From Lachnospiraceae bacterium UBA2864 (lineage in GTDB: Bacteria; Bacillota; Clostridia; Lachnospirales; Lachnospiraceae): DNA of 12,714 bases. Below the pieces are notes generated by a model. It was not told the origin of the DNA. It saw nothing but the letters and a program-made list of their open reading frames with translations, and made no database searches. Positions 6,881-12,714 of the stretch are shown here, piece by piece; the first letter of the stretch is position 1, and each line of letters opens with the position of its first letter. The stretch is from positions 1 to 12,714 of the forward strand of contig DEFA01000006.1 in assembly GCA_002350525.1 (NCBI GenBank). The letters run 5' to 3'. The position numbers and the translations under genes were made by a program.

Positions 6881-6922
6881 ATTCAGTCCACGGGATTGCC
6901 CGAGTAAAACGAGGGAGGGCCC
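6881..6922 (+). repeat. 42-bp direct repeat, copy 2
   Basis: Second copy of the repeat that covers the end of dapB, offset by 153 bp, a multiple of three. It lies 28 nt before the next gene and is non-coding here as far as can be seen. It carries TAA where copy 1 has the dapB TGA. Confidence 0.95.
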
Positions 6923-6950
6923 AAGTAATACGTAATAATAGGAGATTGTT

Positions 6951-7280
6951 ATGTACGAAAACGATGAGATTCTCTGTAGTGCATCCAAATACACTGAGAA
7001 GTTCTATTTAAATCCCAAGTTCGAAAATCTTCCGCAGAGAATACAGGATGAACTGAAAGTTGCCTGTGTACTCTTTACCGAAGAAATCGGCGGAGTGATC
7101 ATGCTTTATTTTGATACGGAAGGTAATCTCGATATCCTGACTCAGGCTAACGAGGACGATCTTCTCTATGATGAGATCGGAAGCGGACTTAAGATAAAGA
7201 GGCTGCAGATAGAGAAACGTGAGCTGTTTGAGCAGCTTGAGGAGTACTATAAATTATTCTTTGGAGACTCGGAGGATTAA
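6951..7280 (+). CDS. Small conserved acidic protein of unknown function
   Basis: The 109-residue product has no signal peptide, membrane segment or recognisable catalytic motif. It has the features of a small soluble domain: ILCSASKYTEKFYLNPKF near the start, a hydrophobic core VACVLFTEEIGGVIMLYF at about 38-55, then an acidic EDDLLYDEIGSGLKIKRL stretch and a C-terminal helix ending in YYKLFFGDSED. It resembles the uncharacterised family I remember as DUF6145 from Lachnospiraceae, but I cannot verify that number. AGGAG lies 9 nt before the ATG. The coaX ATG begins three bases after its stop, and the coaX ribosome binding site lies within its last codons, so the two are co-translated. Function is unknown. 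Confidence 0.85.
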   Translation: MYENDEILCSASKYTEKFYLNPKFENLPQRIQDELKVACVLFTEEIGGVIMLYFDTEGNLDILTQANEDDLLYDEIGSGLKIKRLQIEKRELFEQLEEYYKLFFGDSED

Positions 7281-7283
7281 AAA

Positions 7284-8048
7284 ATGCTCTTTGCAATAGA
7301 TGTAGGAAACACAAACTTTACCATTGGTCTTTTTGATGGTAAGGAGCTGGTTAAGACATTCAGAATGATAACCAAGACCTCCAGAACCTCGGATGAATTC
7401 GGTGTGTTTTTCGGTGAGTGGCTTATGCTTAACGGCTTTTCAGTGAAGGACGTGGACTCGGTGATCATAGCTTCGGTTGTGCCTGATGTTATGCATTCGC
7501 TTACAAGCAGTATCATCAAGTATTTTAAAGTTAACCCTGTTATAGTCGCACCGGGAATCAAGACAGGTATCAGACTTGCCATACCGAATCCTAAAGAACT
7601 CGGTGCCGACAGACTCGTGGATGCTGTTGCAGCATATGAAATGTACGGCGGACCGGTCATAGTGGTTGATTTCGGAACTGCAACAACTCACGACCTGGTG
7701 CTTGAGGACGGTACATTTGCAGCCGGAGTAACTTCTCCGGGAATCAGATTATCAGCAAATGCACTTTGGCACGGAACGGCAAAGCTGCCTGAAGTTGAGA
7801 TAAAGAAAGTTGATACGATACTCGGAAAAGATACTGTCTCCAGCATGCAGGCAGGTATCTATTTCGGATATATAGGTCAGACAGAGTACGTTATCAGAAA
7901 AATGAAGGAAGAATCGGGACTGTCGGGAATCAAGGTTGTGGCAACGGGAGGACTCGGAAAACTTATTTCGGAAGCAACGGATGCTATCGATATATATGAT
8001 CCGGAACTTACGCTTCACGGCCTCAGGATTATTTACGACAAGCAGTAA
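7284..8048 (+). CDS. coaX: Type III pantothenate kinase
   Basis: CoaX phosphorylates pantothenate with ATP, the first step of coenzyme A synthesis, using the acetate/sugar kinase fold and needing a monovalent cation. The 254-residue length is normal. Motifs are the phosphate loop DVGNTN at 6-11, GADR at 107-110 with the catalytic Asp109, and DFGTATTHD at 129-137. SPGIRLSANAL and TAKLP follow at about 151-169, and ATGGLGKLI lies near the C-terminus. In the third motif His136 replaces the usual aromatic residue, and AAGV stands where GG-x-I/V is common; both look tolerable. GGAGG in the preceding gene supplies the ribosome binding site. DusB begins 6 nt after the stop. The pairing of coaX with dusB is one I recall as common in Firmicutes. 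Confidence 0.95.
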   Translation: MLFAIDVGNTNFTIGLFDGKELVKTFRMITKTSRTSDEFGVFFGEWLMLNGFSVKDVDSVIIASVVPDVMHSLTSSIIKYFKVNPVIVAPGIKTGIRLAIPNPKELGADRLVDAVAAYEMYGGPVIVVDFGTATTHDLVLEDGTFAAGVTSPGIRLSANALWHGTAKLPEVEIKKVDTILGKDTVSSMQAGIYFGYIGQTEYVIRKMKEESGLSGIKVVATGGLGKLISEATDAIDIYDPELTLHGLRIIYDKQ

Positions 8049-8054
8049 AGCAAT

Positions 8055-9032
8055 ATGAAAAGTATTGACTTTAAAAATAAAATAGCGCTCGGACCTATGG
8101 CGGGGGTTACGGACCTTCCGTTCAGGCTTCTCTGTAAGGAAATGGGGTGCGACCTCATGACGACGGAGATGATTAGTGCCAAAGGTCTTATGTATAATAA
8201 TCATAAGACGGAGATACTTCTTCTGACGGATGAGACGGAACATCCCATAGGAGTGCAGCTATTCGGCAGCGATCCGGATATTATGGCGGGTGAAGCCGAG
8301 AAGATTGCGAGAGACAGAGATTTTGATTTTATAGATATAAACATGGGATGCCCTGTTCCGAAGATTGTAGGAAACGGTGAGGGCTCGGCTCTAATGAAGA
8401 ATCCGGCGCTTGCGGCGGATATAGTAAGAGCTATGGTGAAGAGGATTGACATCCCTGTAACCGTTAAGATACGTGCGGGTTTCGATGCGGACAGTATAAA
8501 TGCACCTGAAATGGCGAAGGCTCTTGAAGATGCGGGTGCGTCTGTCATAGCGGTACATGCACGTACAAGGGAACAGTTTTACAGCGGAAATGCCGACTGG
8601 TCCGTAATAAAGGCTGTAAAGGATTCCGTGAGCATTCCGGTTATCGGAAACGGAGATATAACATCTGCGGATGATGTTATACGTATGAAGGAAGAAACCG
8701 GATGTGACAGCGTGATGGTGGCAAGAGCCGCTAAGGGAAATCCATGGATATTCAGAGAGATTAAGGCGGGACTCAGAGGAGATACGATTCCTCCGAGACC
8801 TTCTATAGAAGAGATAATAGATATGATGAAACGTCATATCGAGCTTATGGTCAGGCTTAAGGGTGAATATATAGGTGTCCGTGAGATGCGTAAGCATATC
8901 GCCTGGTACACCGAGGGAATCAAGAATTCCGCGAGACTCAGAAGACTGGTGTGTGCGGCAACCGGGACTGAAGAACTGCTTACACTGGTTGAAGGACTGG
9001 GTTCGGGCTTAACCAATTCTTCACTTGACTAA
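8055..9032 (+). CDS. dusB: tRNA-dihydrouridine synthase, DusB type
   Basis: This FMN enzyme reduces uridine to dihydrouridine in the D-loop of tRNA. The 325-residue protein has an N-terminal TIM barrel with GPMAGVTD at 13-20, the flavin-binding TTEMISAKGL at about 36-45, VQLFGSDP, and the catalytic Cys99 in DINMGCPVPKIVGNGEGSAL. KIRAGFD and IAVHARTREQFYSG follow, then VIGNGDI and VMVARAAKGNPW. A C-terminal helical tRNA-binding domain includes MRKHIAWY and ARLRR. The spacer from coaX is 6 nt and shows no clear Shine-Dalgarno, so expression probably depends on ribosomes finishing coaX. Its stop codon lies within the -35 box of the next promoter. The final residues GLTNSSLD look like an ordinary unconserved tail. 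DusB versus other Dus types is inferred from length and motifs. Confidence 0.93.
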   Translation: MKSIDFKNKIALGPMAGVTDLPFRLLCKEMGCDLMTTEMISAKGLMYNNHKTEILLLTDETEHPIGVQLFGSDPDIMAGEAEKIARDRDFDFIDINMGCPVPKIVGNGEGSALMKNPALAADIVRAMVKRIDIPVTVKIRAGFDADSINAPEMAKALEDAGASVIAVHARTREQFYSGNADWSVIKAVKDSVSIPVIGNGDITSADDVIRMKEETGCDSVMVARAAKGNPWIFREIKAGLRGDTIPPRPSIEEIIDMMKRHIELMVRLKGEYIGVREMRKHIAWYTEGIKNSARLRRLVCAATGTEELLTLVEGLGSGLTNSSLD

Positions 9033-9053
9033 GTATGGCTGGGAGTCTATAAT
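9025..9053 (+). promoter_or_regulatory. Near-consensus sigma-A promoter for the 3D protein-thrC operon
   Basis: TTGACT (9025-9030) and a perfect TATAAT (9048-9053) are separated by 17 nt. The -35 overlaps the dusB stop codon (TAA 9030-9032) and the -10 overlaps the first arm of the terminator hairpin. Transcription would begin near 9060, inside the hairpin loop, so this promoter's RNA lacks the first arm and should not be terminated there. Confidence 0.85.
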
Positions 9054-9080
9054 GCACATCGAAACAGGTGTGCATTTTTT
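9051..9080 (+). terminator. Terminator of the dusB operon, overlapping a promoter
   Basis: AATGCACA (9051-9058) pairs with TGTGCATT (9069-9076) around a 10-nt loop, followed by four more T. It lies 19 nt after the dusB stop and ends the preceding transcript. Confidence 0.8.
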
Positions 9081-9123
9081 CTTTATGGGAAACTGCAAGC
9101 GACATGCTTTAATGGTAGATAGT

Positions 9124-9921
9124 ATGAAAAAAAGTTCAATAGCTTCTGCCGTTGTTGTACTCTCACTGATAATCGTGTGTGTGGTGTCAGTAGCGGGAAG
9201 CAGACTTGGTTCAAATGAATATGGACGTATGATAGCGGTAACGGCACTCTATGAGGAACCTGTTACACAGCCCAGATATGAGAGAATATCCTACGAGGAT
9301 ATGGAAAACAGGCTGGTAAGCTCTGCGGTGACAAAAAACGATAATCCGACAACTCCTGTTCTGGATGATACAGATACATCATCAACAGGTGATGAGCTGG
9401 CGGATAAGAACAAGGCGGCACTTCTTGCTATAGTTGCGGCTGATAAGAATTCCAAGACTACCAAGGCTTCTCTTGCCGAAGACCGTCAGGATCAGTATCA
9501 GCTGAATGAGATCAAGGAGATAGATACCAGTACGGCAAGTGCTTCAATCCTTACGGGCCCGGGTACGACTTATGTGCTTCCGCAGGGAAATGCAGCGGTT
9601 GCAACTCCGGTTCTTGCGACACCGGGACAGACAGGAACCTATGCGGGGCAGTTCGTTCTTACGGGTTATTGTCCGTGTGCTATCTGCTGCGGAAAGACCA
9701 ACGGTATCACAGCCTGTGGTACACTTGCCACAGCTAATCATACAATTGCAGCTGATTCAAGATTCAGCTTTGGTACTAAGATGGTAATTAACGGCGTTGT
9801 TTACACCGTTGAAGATCGAGGCGGTGCTATCAAGGGTAACAGAATAGATATATTCTTTACCACACATCAGGATGCACTTAACTTTGGTCGACAGACAGGT
9901 GATGTATATATAATAGAGTAG
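9124..9921 (+). CDS. Secreted or membrane-tethered 3D-domain protein, putative cell-wall lytic enzyme
   Basis: Starting at ATG 9124 the product has 265 residues. The N-terminal MKKSSIASAVVVLSLIIVC is a signal peptide or anchor. A low-complexity Asp/Thr/Ser/Lys-rich region of about 140 residues follows. The C-terminal 91 residues form a 3D domain, named for three conserved aspartates, seen at Asp211 (AADSRF), Asp231 (EDRGGAI) and Asp242 (RIDIFF). It also has GTKMVINGVVYTVEDRGG and a cysteine-rich CPCAICCGKTNG typical of the family. 3D domains share the MltA-like double-psi barrel and occur in Rpf/YabE-like wall hydrolases, so peptidoglycan cleavage is a fair inference. No strong ribosome binding site precedes the chosen ATG. 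Alternatives at 9112 and 9085 add residues before the signal peptide; any start before about 9060 lies upstream of the promoter's transcription start. thrC begins 8 nt after its stop. Confidence 0.85.
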   Translation: MKKSSIASAVVVLSLIIVCVVSVAGSRLGSNEYGRMIAVTALYEEPVTQPRYERISYEDMENRLVSSAVTKNDNPTTPVLDDTDTSSTGDELADKNKAALLAIVAADKNSKTTKASLAEDRQDQYQLNEIKEIDTSTASASILTGPGTTYVLPQGNAAVATPVLATPGQTGTYAGQFVLTGYCPCAICCGKTNGITACGTLATANHTIAADSRFSFGTKMVINGVVYTVEDRGGAIKGNRIDIFFTTHQDALNFGRQTGDVYIIE

Positions 9922-9929
9922 GAGGCACC

Positions 9930-11420
9930 ATGGGATTCTTATATAGAAGTACAAGAAATTCAGAAGAAACAGCAACAGCATCAGAGGCGATTCTTAAGGG
10001 ACTTGCCAACGAAGGAGGACTCTTCGTTCCTGATGAGATTCCGGAACTCGATGTAAGCTTTGAAGAGCTTTCAAAGATGAACTATCGCGAGGTTGCATTT
10101 GAAGTAATGAAGCTTATGCTCACGGACTTTACCGATGAGGAGCTCAGATACTGCATCAACAGCGCTTATGATTCAAAGTTTGACAATGAGCTTATAGTAC
10201 CGGTTAAGTATCATCACGGTGCATATATCATGGAGCTTTTCCATGGTAAGACCATAGCATTTAAGGATATGGCTCTTTCAATCCTTCCGTATCTTATGAC
10301 TACGGCAGCAAGAAAGAATAATATATCTAATGAGATAGTAATTCTTACAGCAACTTCAGGAGATACAGGTAAGGCTGCTCTTGCAGGTTTCGCTGATGTT
10401 CCGGGAACAAAGATTGCCGTATTCTATCCGAAGAACGGTGTAAGCCCAATACAGGAAAAGCAGATGGTTACCGAAAGAGGCAAGAATACATTTGTTGCCG
10501 GTATTACAGGTAACTTCGACGACGCTCAGACAGGCGTTAAGCTTATGTTCCAGGACAAGGCTCTTAACGAGGAATTAAACAGTAAGGGATTCCAGTTCTC
10601 ATCTGCTAACTCAATCAATATCGGACGTCTTGTTCCTCAGATCGTATACTATGTATATTCATATACAAGACTTATCGCCAGCGGAAAGATCAAAGCCGGA
10701 GATAAGATAAATGTAGTCGTTCCTACAGGTAACTTCGGTAACATCCTTGCTGCATATTATGCTTCACTTATGGGTGTGCCTGTAGACAGATTCATCTGTG
10801 CATCAAATGACAACAAGGTTCTGTATGATTTCTTTACAACTGGAACCTATGACAGAAACAGAGATTTTATACTTACATCTTCACCTTCTATGGATATCCT
10901 TATCTCAAGCAACCTTGAGAGACTTATCTACAGAATAGCAGGTAACAGTGCGGAAGATAATGCCGAATTCATGAAGCAGCTTTCCGAAACAGGAAGATAT
11001 AAGATCACAGATCAGATGAAGAAGAATCTGTTCCACTTCTACGGTAACTTTGCAACAAGTGATGAAGTTGCCAAGACCATCAGAAAGGTCTATGACGAGG
11101 ATGGATATGTAATAGATACACATACTGCTGTTGCGGTTAATGTATATGACAAGTTTAAGGAAGAAACAGGAGATAAGGATACTCCTACACTTATAGCTTC
11201 TACAGCAAGCCCGTATAAGTTCACGAGAAGCGTTATGACAGCTATCAATCCTGCATATGATGCAAAGGGAGATTTCGAACTTGTAGATGAGCTCGCAAGA
11301 CTGTCGGCTGTAAAGATTCCTCAGGCAATAGAGGATATCAGAAGTGCAGAGGTACTTCATAAGACAGTATGTGATAAGGAAGATATGGAAAAGGTGGTTA
11401 AGGGATTCCTCGGAATCTAA
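9930..11420 (+). CDS. thrC: Threonine synthase
   Basis: This PLP enzyme converts O-phosphohomoserine to threonine, the last step of that branch of the aspartate family. The 496-residue length and the N-terminal region (LYRSTRN and LANEGGLFVP) indicate the longer, enterobacterial/yeast-like class with a Thr_synth_N domain. The Schiff-base lysine is Lys112 in HGKTIAFKDMAL, followed by TATSGDTGKAAL (about 140-151). The PLP-phosphate loop is PTGNFGN at 265-271, and SSANSINIGRL at about 224-234 is typical. GGAGG overlapping the end of the preceding gene gives an 8-nt coupled start. Together with dapA/dapB this places two branches of the aspartate pathway within 6 kb. No threonine-responsive leader was found upstream; expression likely comes from the 9025-9053 promoter. 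Confidence 0.97.
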   Translation: MGFLYRSTRNSEETATASEAILKGLANEGGLFVPDEIPELDVSFEELSKMNYREVAFEVMKLMLTDFTDEELRYCINSAYDSKFDNELIVPVKYHHGAYIMELFHGKTIAFKDMALSILPYLMTTAARKNNISNEIVILTATSGDTGKAALAGFADVPGTKIAVFYPKNGVSPIQEKQMVTERGKNTFVAGITGNFDDAQTGVKLMFQDKALNEELNSKGFQFSSANSINIGRLVPQIVYYVYSYTRLIASGKIKAGDKINVVVPTGNFGNILAAYYASLMGVPVDRFICASNDNKVLYDFFTTGTYDRNRDFILTSSPSMDILISSNLERLIYRIAGNSAEDNAEFMKQLSETGRYKITDQMKKNLFHFYGNFATSDEVAKTIRKVYDEDGYVIDTHTAVAVNVYDKFKEETGDKDTPTLIASTASPYKFTRSVMTAINPAYDAKGDFELVDELARLSAVKIPQAIEDIRSAEVLHKTVCDKEDMEKVVKGFLGI

Positions 11421-11428
11421 GTAACCGC

Positions 11429-11434
11429 GATAAT
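11429..11434 (+). promoter_or_regulatory. Possible -10 box for the queD-queE transcript
   Basis: GATAAT matches TATAAT at five of six positions and would place the RNA start at about 11441, right at the first stem of the leader. The -35 side is poor (TTCCTC at 11406-11411), so read-through from thrC is an alternative. Confidence 0.3.
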
Positions 11435-11441
11435 TCAATAA

Positions 11442-11541
11442 GCTGTTCATTTGTACCCTCCAGCGAATCAAAACCGGGACTGTTTACGTGTGTAAGCAAG
11501 CTTAAGTGCCCACATTGGCGCATGCATGCCACACAACTGAT
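11442..11541 (+). ncRNA. Candidate riboswitch-like leader of queD-queE (preQ1-type suspected)
   Basis: The leader folds into GCTG (11442-11445) pairing CAGC (11461-11464), enclosing TTCATTTGTACCC and followed by an A-rich GAATCAAAACC. Later, GGGACT (11476-11481) pairs with AGTGCCC (11505-11511) around hairpin TAAG-CAAG-CTTA, and TGGC (11515-11518) with GCCA (11528-11531). The stem, the UUC...ACCC loop and the A-rich tail loosely resemble the small preQ1-I aptamer, and the genes it serves make preQ0/queuosine precursors. CCCTCCAG (11456-11463) can alternatively pair with CTGATAGGG (11537-11545), which would disrupt both the first stem and the terminator. Ligand and class are inference; the loop is about three bases longer than in the preQ1-I leader I compared from memory. 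Confidence 0.5.
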
Positions 11542-11565
11542 AGGGCGGGTTTCTCCGCCCTTTTT
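11542..11565 (+). terminator. Terminator in the queD-queE leader
   Basis: AGGGCGG (11542-11548) pairs with CCGCCCT (11555-11561), followed directly by the rest of a five-T run. It can end thrC transcription and could also serve as the expression platform of the leader, since it lies only 20 nt before the queD start. Confidence 0.9.
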
Positions 11566-11584
11566 GAATGTATAGGAGAAATAT

Positions 11585-12004
11585 ATGTATATTCTTACAA
11601 CAAAAGCAAAATTCGACAGTGCGCATTTCCTGAAAGGTTATGACGGAAAGTGTGCGAATCTTCACGGACACAGATGGACCGTCAGTGTGGATGTGGGGAG
11701 CGAGACTCTTCAGGAGGAAGGCCCTTTTAGAGGAATGGTGGTCGACTTCGGAAAGCTTAAAGATGACCTTAAAGAAGAGACGGATAAAATGGATCATGCG
11801 CTGATTGTAGAAACCGGAAGCCTTAAGCCGGAGACTGTAGCGGCAATGGAAAGTGAAAATTTCAGACTGGTATATTTTGAAGGAAGACCGACTGCCGAGA
11901 ATCTTGCTAAGTATTTCTATGATGTTATGAAGCAGAAGGGATATCATGTCATCAAAGTAAGTGTCTTCGAGACACCGGAAAATCAGGCAAGCTATACTGA
12001 ATAA
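11585..12004 (+). CDS. queD: 6-carboxy-5,6,7,8-tetrahydropterin synthase
   Basis: QueD converts 7,8-dihydroneopterin triphosphate to 6-carboxytetrahydropterin, an early step toward preQ0 and queuosine. The 139-residue protein has the zinc site His14 (FDSAHF), His27 and His29 (NLHGHRW) and the catalytic Cys23. Asp70-His71 in KMDHAL, and Glu129 in VFETPENQASY, complete the active site and pterin anchor; PTAENLAKY (102-110) is the family's usual late motif. AGGAG lies before the ATG with an 8-nt spacer. It is followed after 27 nt by queE, which uses its product. The match is to QueD rather than the eukaryote-like pyruvoyl tetrahydropterin synthase, given the Cys-x3-His-Gly-His arrangement and the queE neighbour. 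Confidence 0.95.
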   Translation: MYILTTKAKFDSAHFLKGYDGKCANLHGHRWTVSVDVGSETLQEEGPFRGMVVDFGKLKDDLKEETDKMDHALIVETGSLKPETVAAMESENFRLVYFEGRPTAENLAKYFYDVMKQKGYHVIKVSVFETPENQASYTE

Positions 12005-12031
12005 GAGGCGGATTATTGTAAAGGATTCAAT

Positions 12032-12714
12032 ATGAGAAAATACCGTGTGGCAGAGATTTTTTCAAGCATAAACGGGGAAGCAAAACGTGCCGGAGAACCG
12101 GCAACCTTCGTAAGATTTGCGGGATGCAATCTGAACTGTACTTACTGCGACACCAGGTGGGCAATGGAAAATGTAAATTCTTTTGCTCTTGTCGAGAAGA
12201 ATACTCTGCTGAATATTATCAAAGAAAAGAAAATAAGAAATATCACTCTTACGGGAGGCGAGCCTCTCCTTCAGCCGGGAATAGATGAATTTATTCTCGA
12301 TATACTGAGAGACAGCTTCTTCAGAGTTGAGATAGAAACCAATGGTGCCGTAGCCATAAGGCCTTTCAAAGATATCCTACGTGAGAATGCCGGTAAAGAG
12401 GGTATTGATATCAGAGACAGACTCTGTTTTACGGTCGATTATAAATGCCCATGCAGTGGTATGGAAGACCGGATGTGTATGGATAACTTCGAGGTTACGG
12501 ACAATTTTGATGCGGTCAAGTTCGTGGTAAAGGATATGGATGATCTTGAACGTATGAAAGAGATTGCGGAAACCTATGATCTCTGCAGGAAGACCGTTTT
12601 ATATATAAGTCCCGTGTTTGGAGGAATAGATCCGAAGGATATAGTGGAATATATGTTACAGAACAATCTGAATGATGTAAGGCTGCAGCTGCAGCTTCAT
12701 AAATATATCTGGGA
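12032..12714 (+). CDS. queE: 7-carboxy-7-deazaguanine synthase, 3'-truncated
   Basis: QueE is a radical SAM enzyme that turns 6-carboxytetrahydropterin into 7-carboxy-7-deazaguanine. 227 codons are visible before the window ends, with no stop. The N-terminus MRKYRVAEIFSSINGEA leads to GEPATFVRFAGC. The cluster-binding motif is Cys32-x3-Cys36-x2-Cys39 in CNLNCTYCDTRW, followed by TLTGGEPLLQ (72-81) that binds S-adenosylmethionine. ETNGA, the VDYKCPCSGM segment and VKFVVKD are later family motifs. The visible end (RLQLQLHKYIW) is normally close to the C-terminus, so only a few residues are probably missing. AAAGGA 8 nt upstream is the ribosome binding site. It follows queD by 27 nt, as expected for a queuosine operon. 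Confidence 0.93.
   Translation, partial: MRKYRVAEIFSSINGEAKRAGEPATFVRFAGCNLNCTYCDTRWAMENVNSFALVEKNTLLNIIKEKKIRNITLTGGEPLLQPGIDEFILDILRDSFFRVEIETNGAVAIRPFKDILRENAGKEGIDIRDRLCFTVDYKCPCSGMEDRMCMDNFEVTDNFDAVKFVVKDMDDLERMKEIAETYDLCRKTVLYISPVFGGIDPKDIVEYMLQNNLNDVRLQLQLHKYIW

Noticed and set aside
6641..6994. Minus-strand ORF of 117 codons containing a duplicated peptide (GPSLV-LGQSRGLN)
   Set aside because: The duplication is just the 42-bp direct repeat read backwards; the frame has no ribosome binding site and is antisense to dapB and the next gene.
6802..7011. Plus-strand ORF of 69 codons across the hairpin cluster
   Set aside because: Arg/Lys-rich composition from the GC-rich repeats, no ribosome binding site, and it overlaps the true start of the 109-residue protein in another frame.
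9025..9123. N-terminal extension of the 3D-domain protein back into the end of dusB
   Set aside because: It would translate through the promoter and terminator and put about 33 residues before a clear signal peptide; most of it precedes the predicted transcription start.
9033..9929. T-box or other amino-acid-responsive leader for thrC
   Set aside because: No T-box-like TGGNACCGCG motif or leader structure was seen; the space before thrC is filled by the 3D-domain gene.
10905..11471. Minus-strand ORF of 188 codons opposite thrC
   Set aside because: Cys/Ile/Leu-rich shadow of a well-supported gene, with no family motif. The same applies to the long antisense frames opposite dusB and coaX.

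Overview
The window reads as a chromosomal segment of an anaerobic Firmicute, most likely a Lachnospiraceae member such as a Butyrivibrio or Roseburia relative. This is inferred from moderate GC, strong AGGAGG-type ribosome binding sites, a PxTGD-type sortase anchor with B-repeat surface domains, an L-box lysine leader and the protein families present; no 16S or other taxonomic marker is in view. Every gene I accept is on the + strand, and long minus-strand frames are shadows.

Layout: (1) 1-2122 holds the 3' part of a large cell-wall-anchored repeat protein, closed by a hairpin terminator. (2) 2197-3048 is a SpoU/TrmH-family RNA methyltransferase with its own terminator. (3) 3162-4608 is an ECF sigma factor overlapping a zinc-finger membrane anti-sigma factor. 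(4) 4609-5030 contains no gene but holds a sigma-A-like promoter, a lysine riboswitch and a very strong terminator, leading into dapA and dapB, two consecutive steps of diaminopimelate/lysine synthesis. (5) 6728-6922 is an unusual structure: a 42-bp direct repeat overlapping the end of dapB, a GC-rich run of four GAA-triloop hairpins, then a second repeat copy. (6) 6951-9032 continues with a small conserved protein, coaX (pantothenate kinase, CoA synthesis) and dusB (tRNA dihydrouridine synthase), packed so tightly that they probably share transcripts. (7) At 9025-9080 a near-consensus promoter overlaps the terminator of the preceding operon and drives a secreted 3D-domain protein followed 8 nt later by thrC (threonine synthase). 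(8) 11421-11584 is a structured leader with a terminator before queD and queE, two enzymes of preQ0/queuosine synthesis; queE runs off the window.

The genes combine aspartate-family amino-acid synthesis (dapA, dapB, thrC), CoA synthesis (coaX), tRNA modification (dusB, queD, queE, and possibly the TrmH-type enzyme) and envelope functions (surface repeat protein, sigma/anti-sigma pair, 3D protein). Much of the visible control is by RNA: one clear lysine riboswitch and one candidate riboswitch, plausibly for preQ1. I see no phage, transposase, CRISPR or defence genes. The least explained item is the hairpin and direct-repeat element at the 3' end of dapB.
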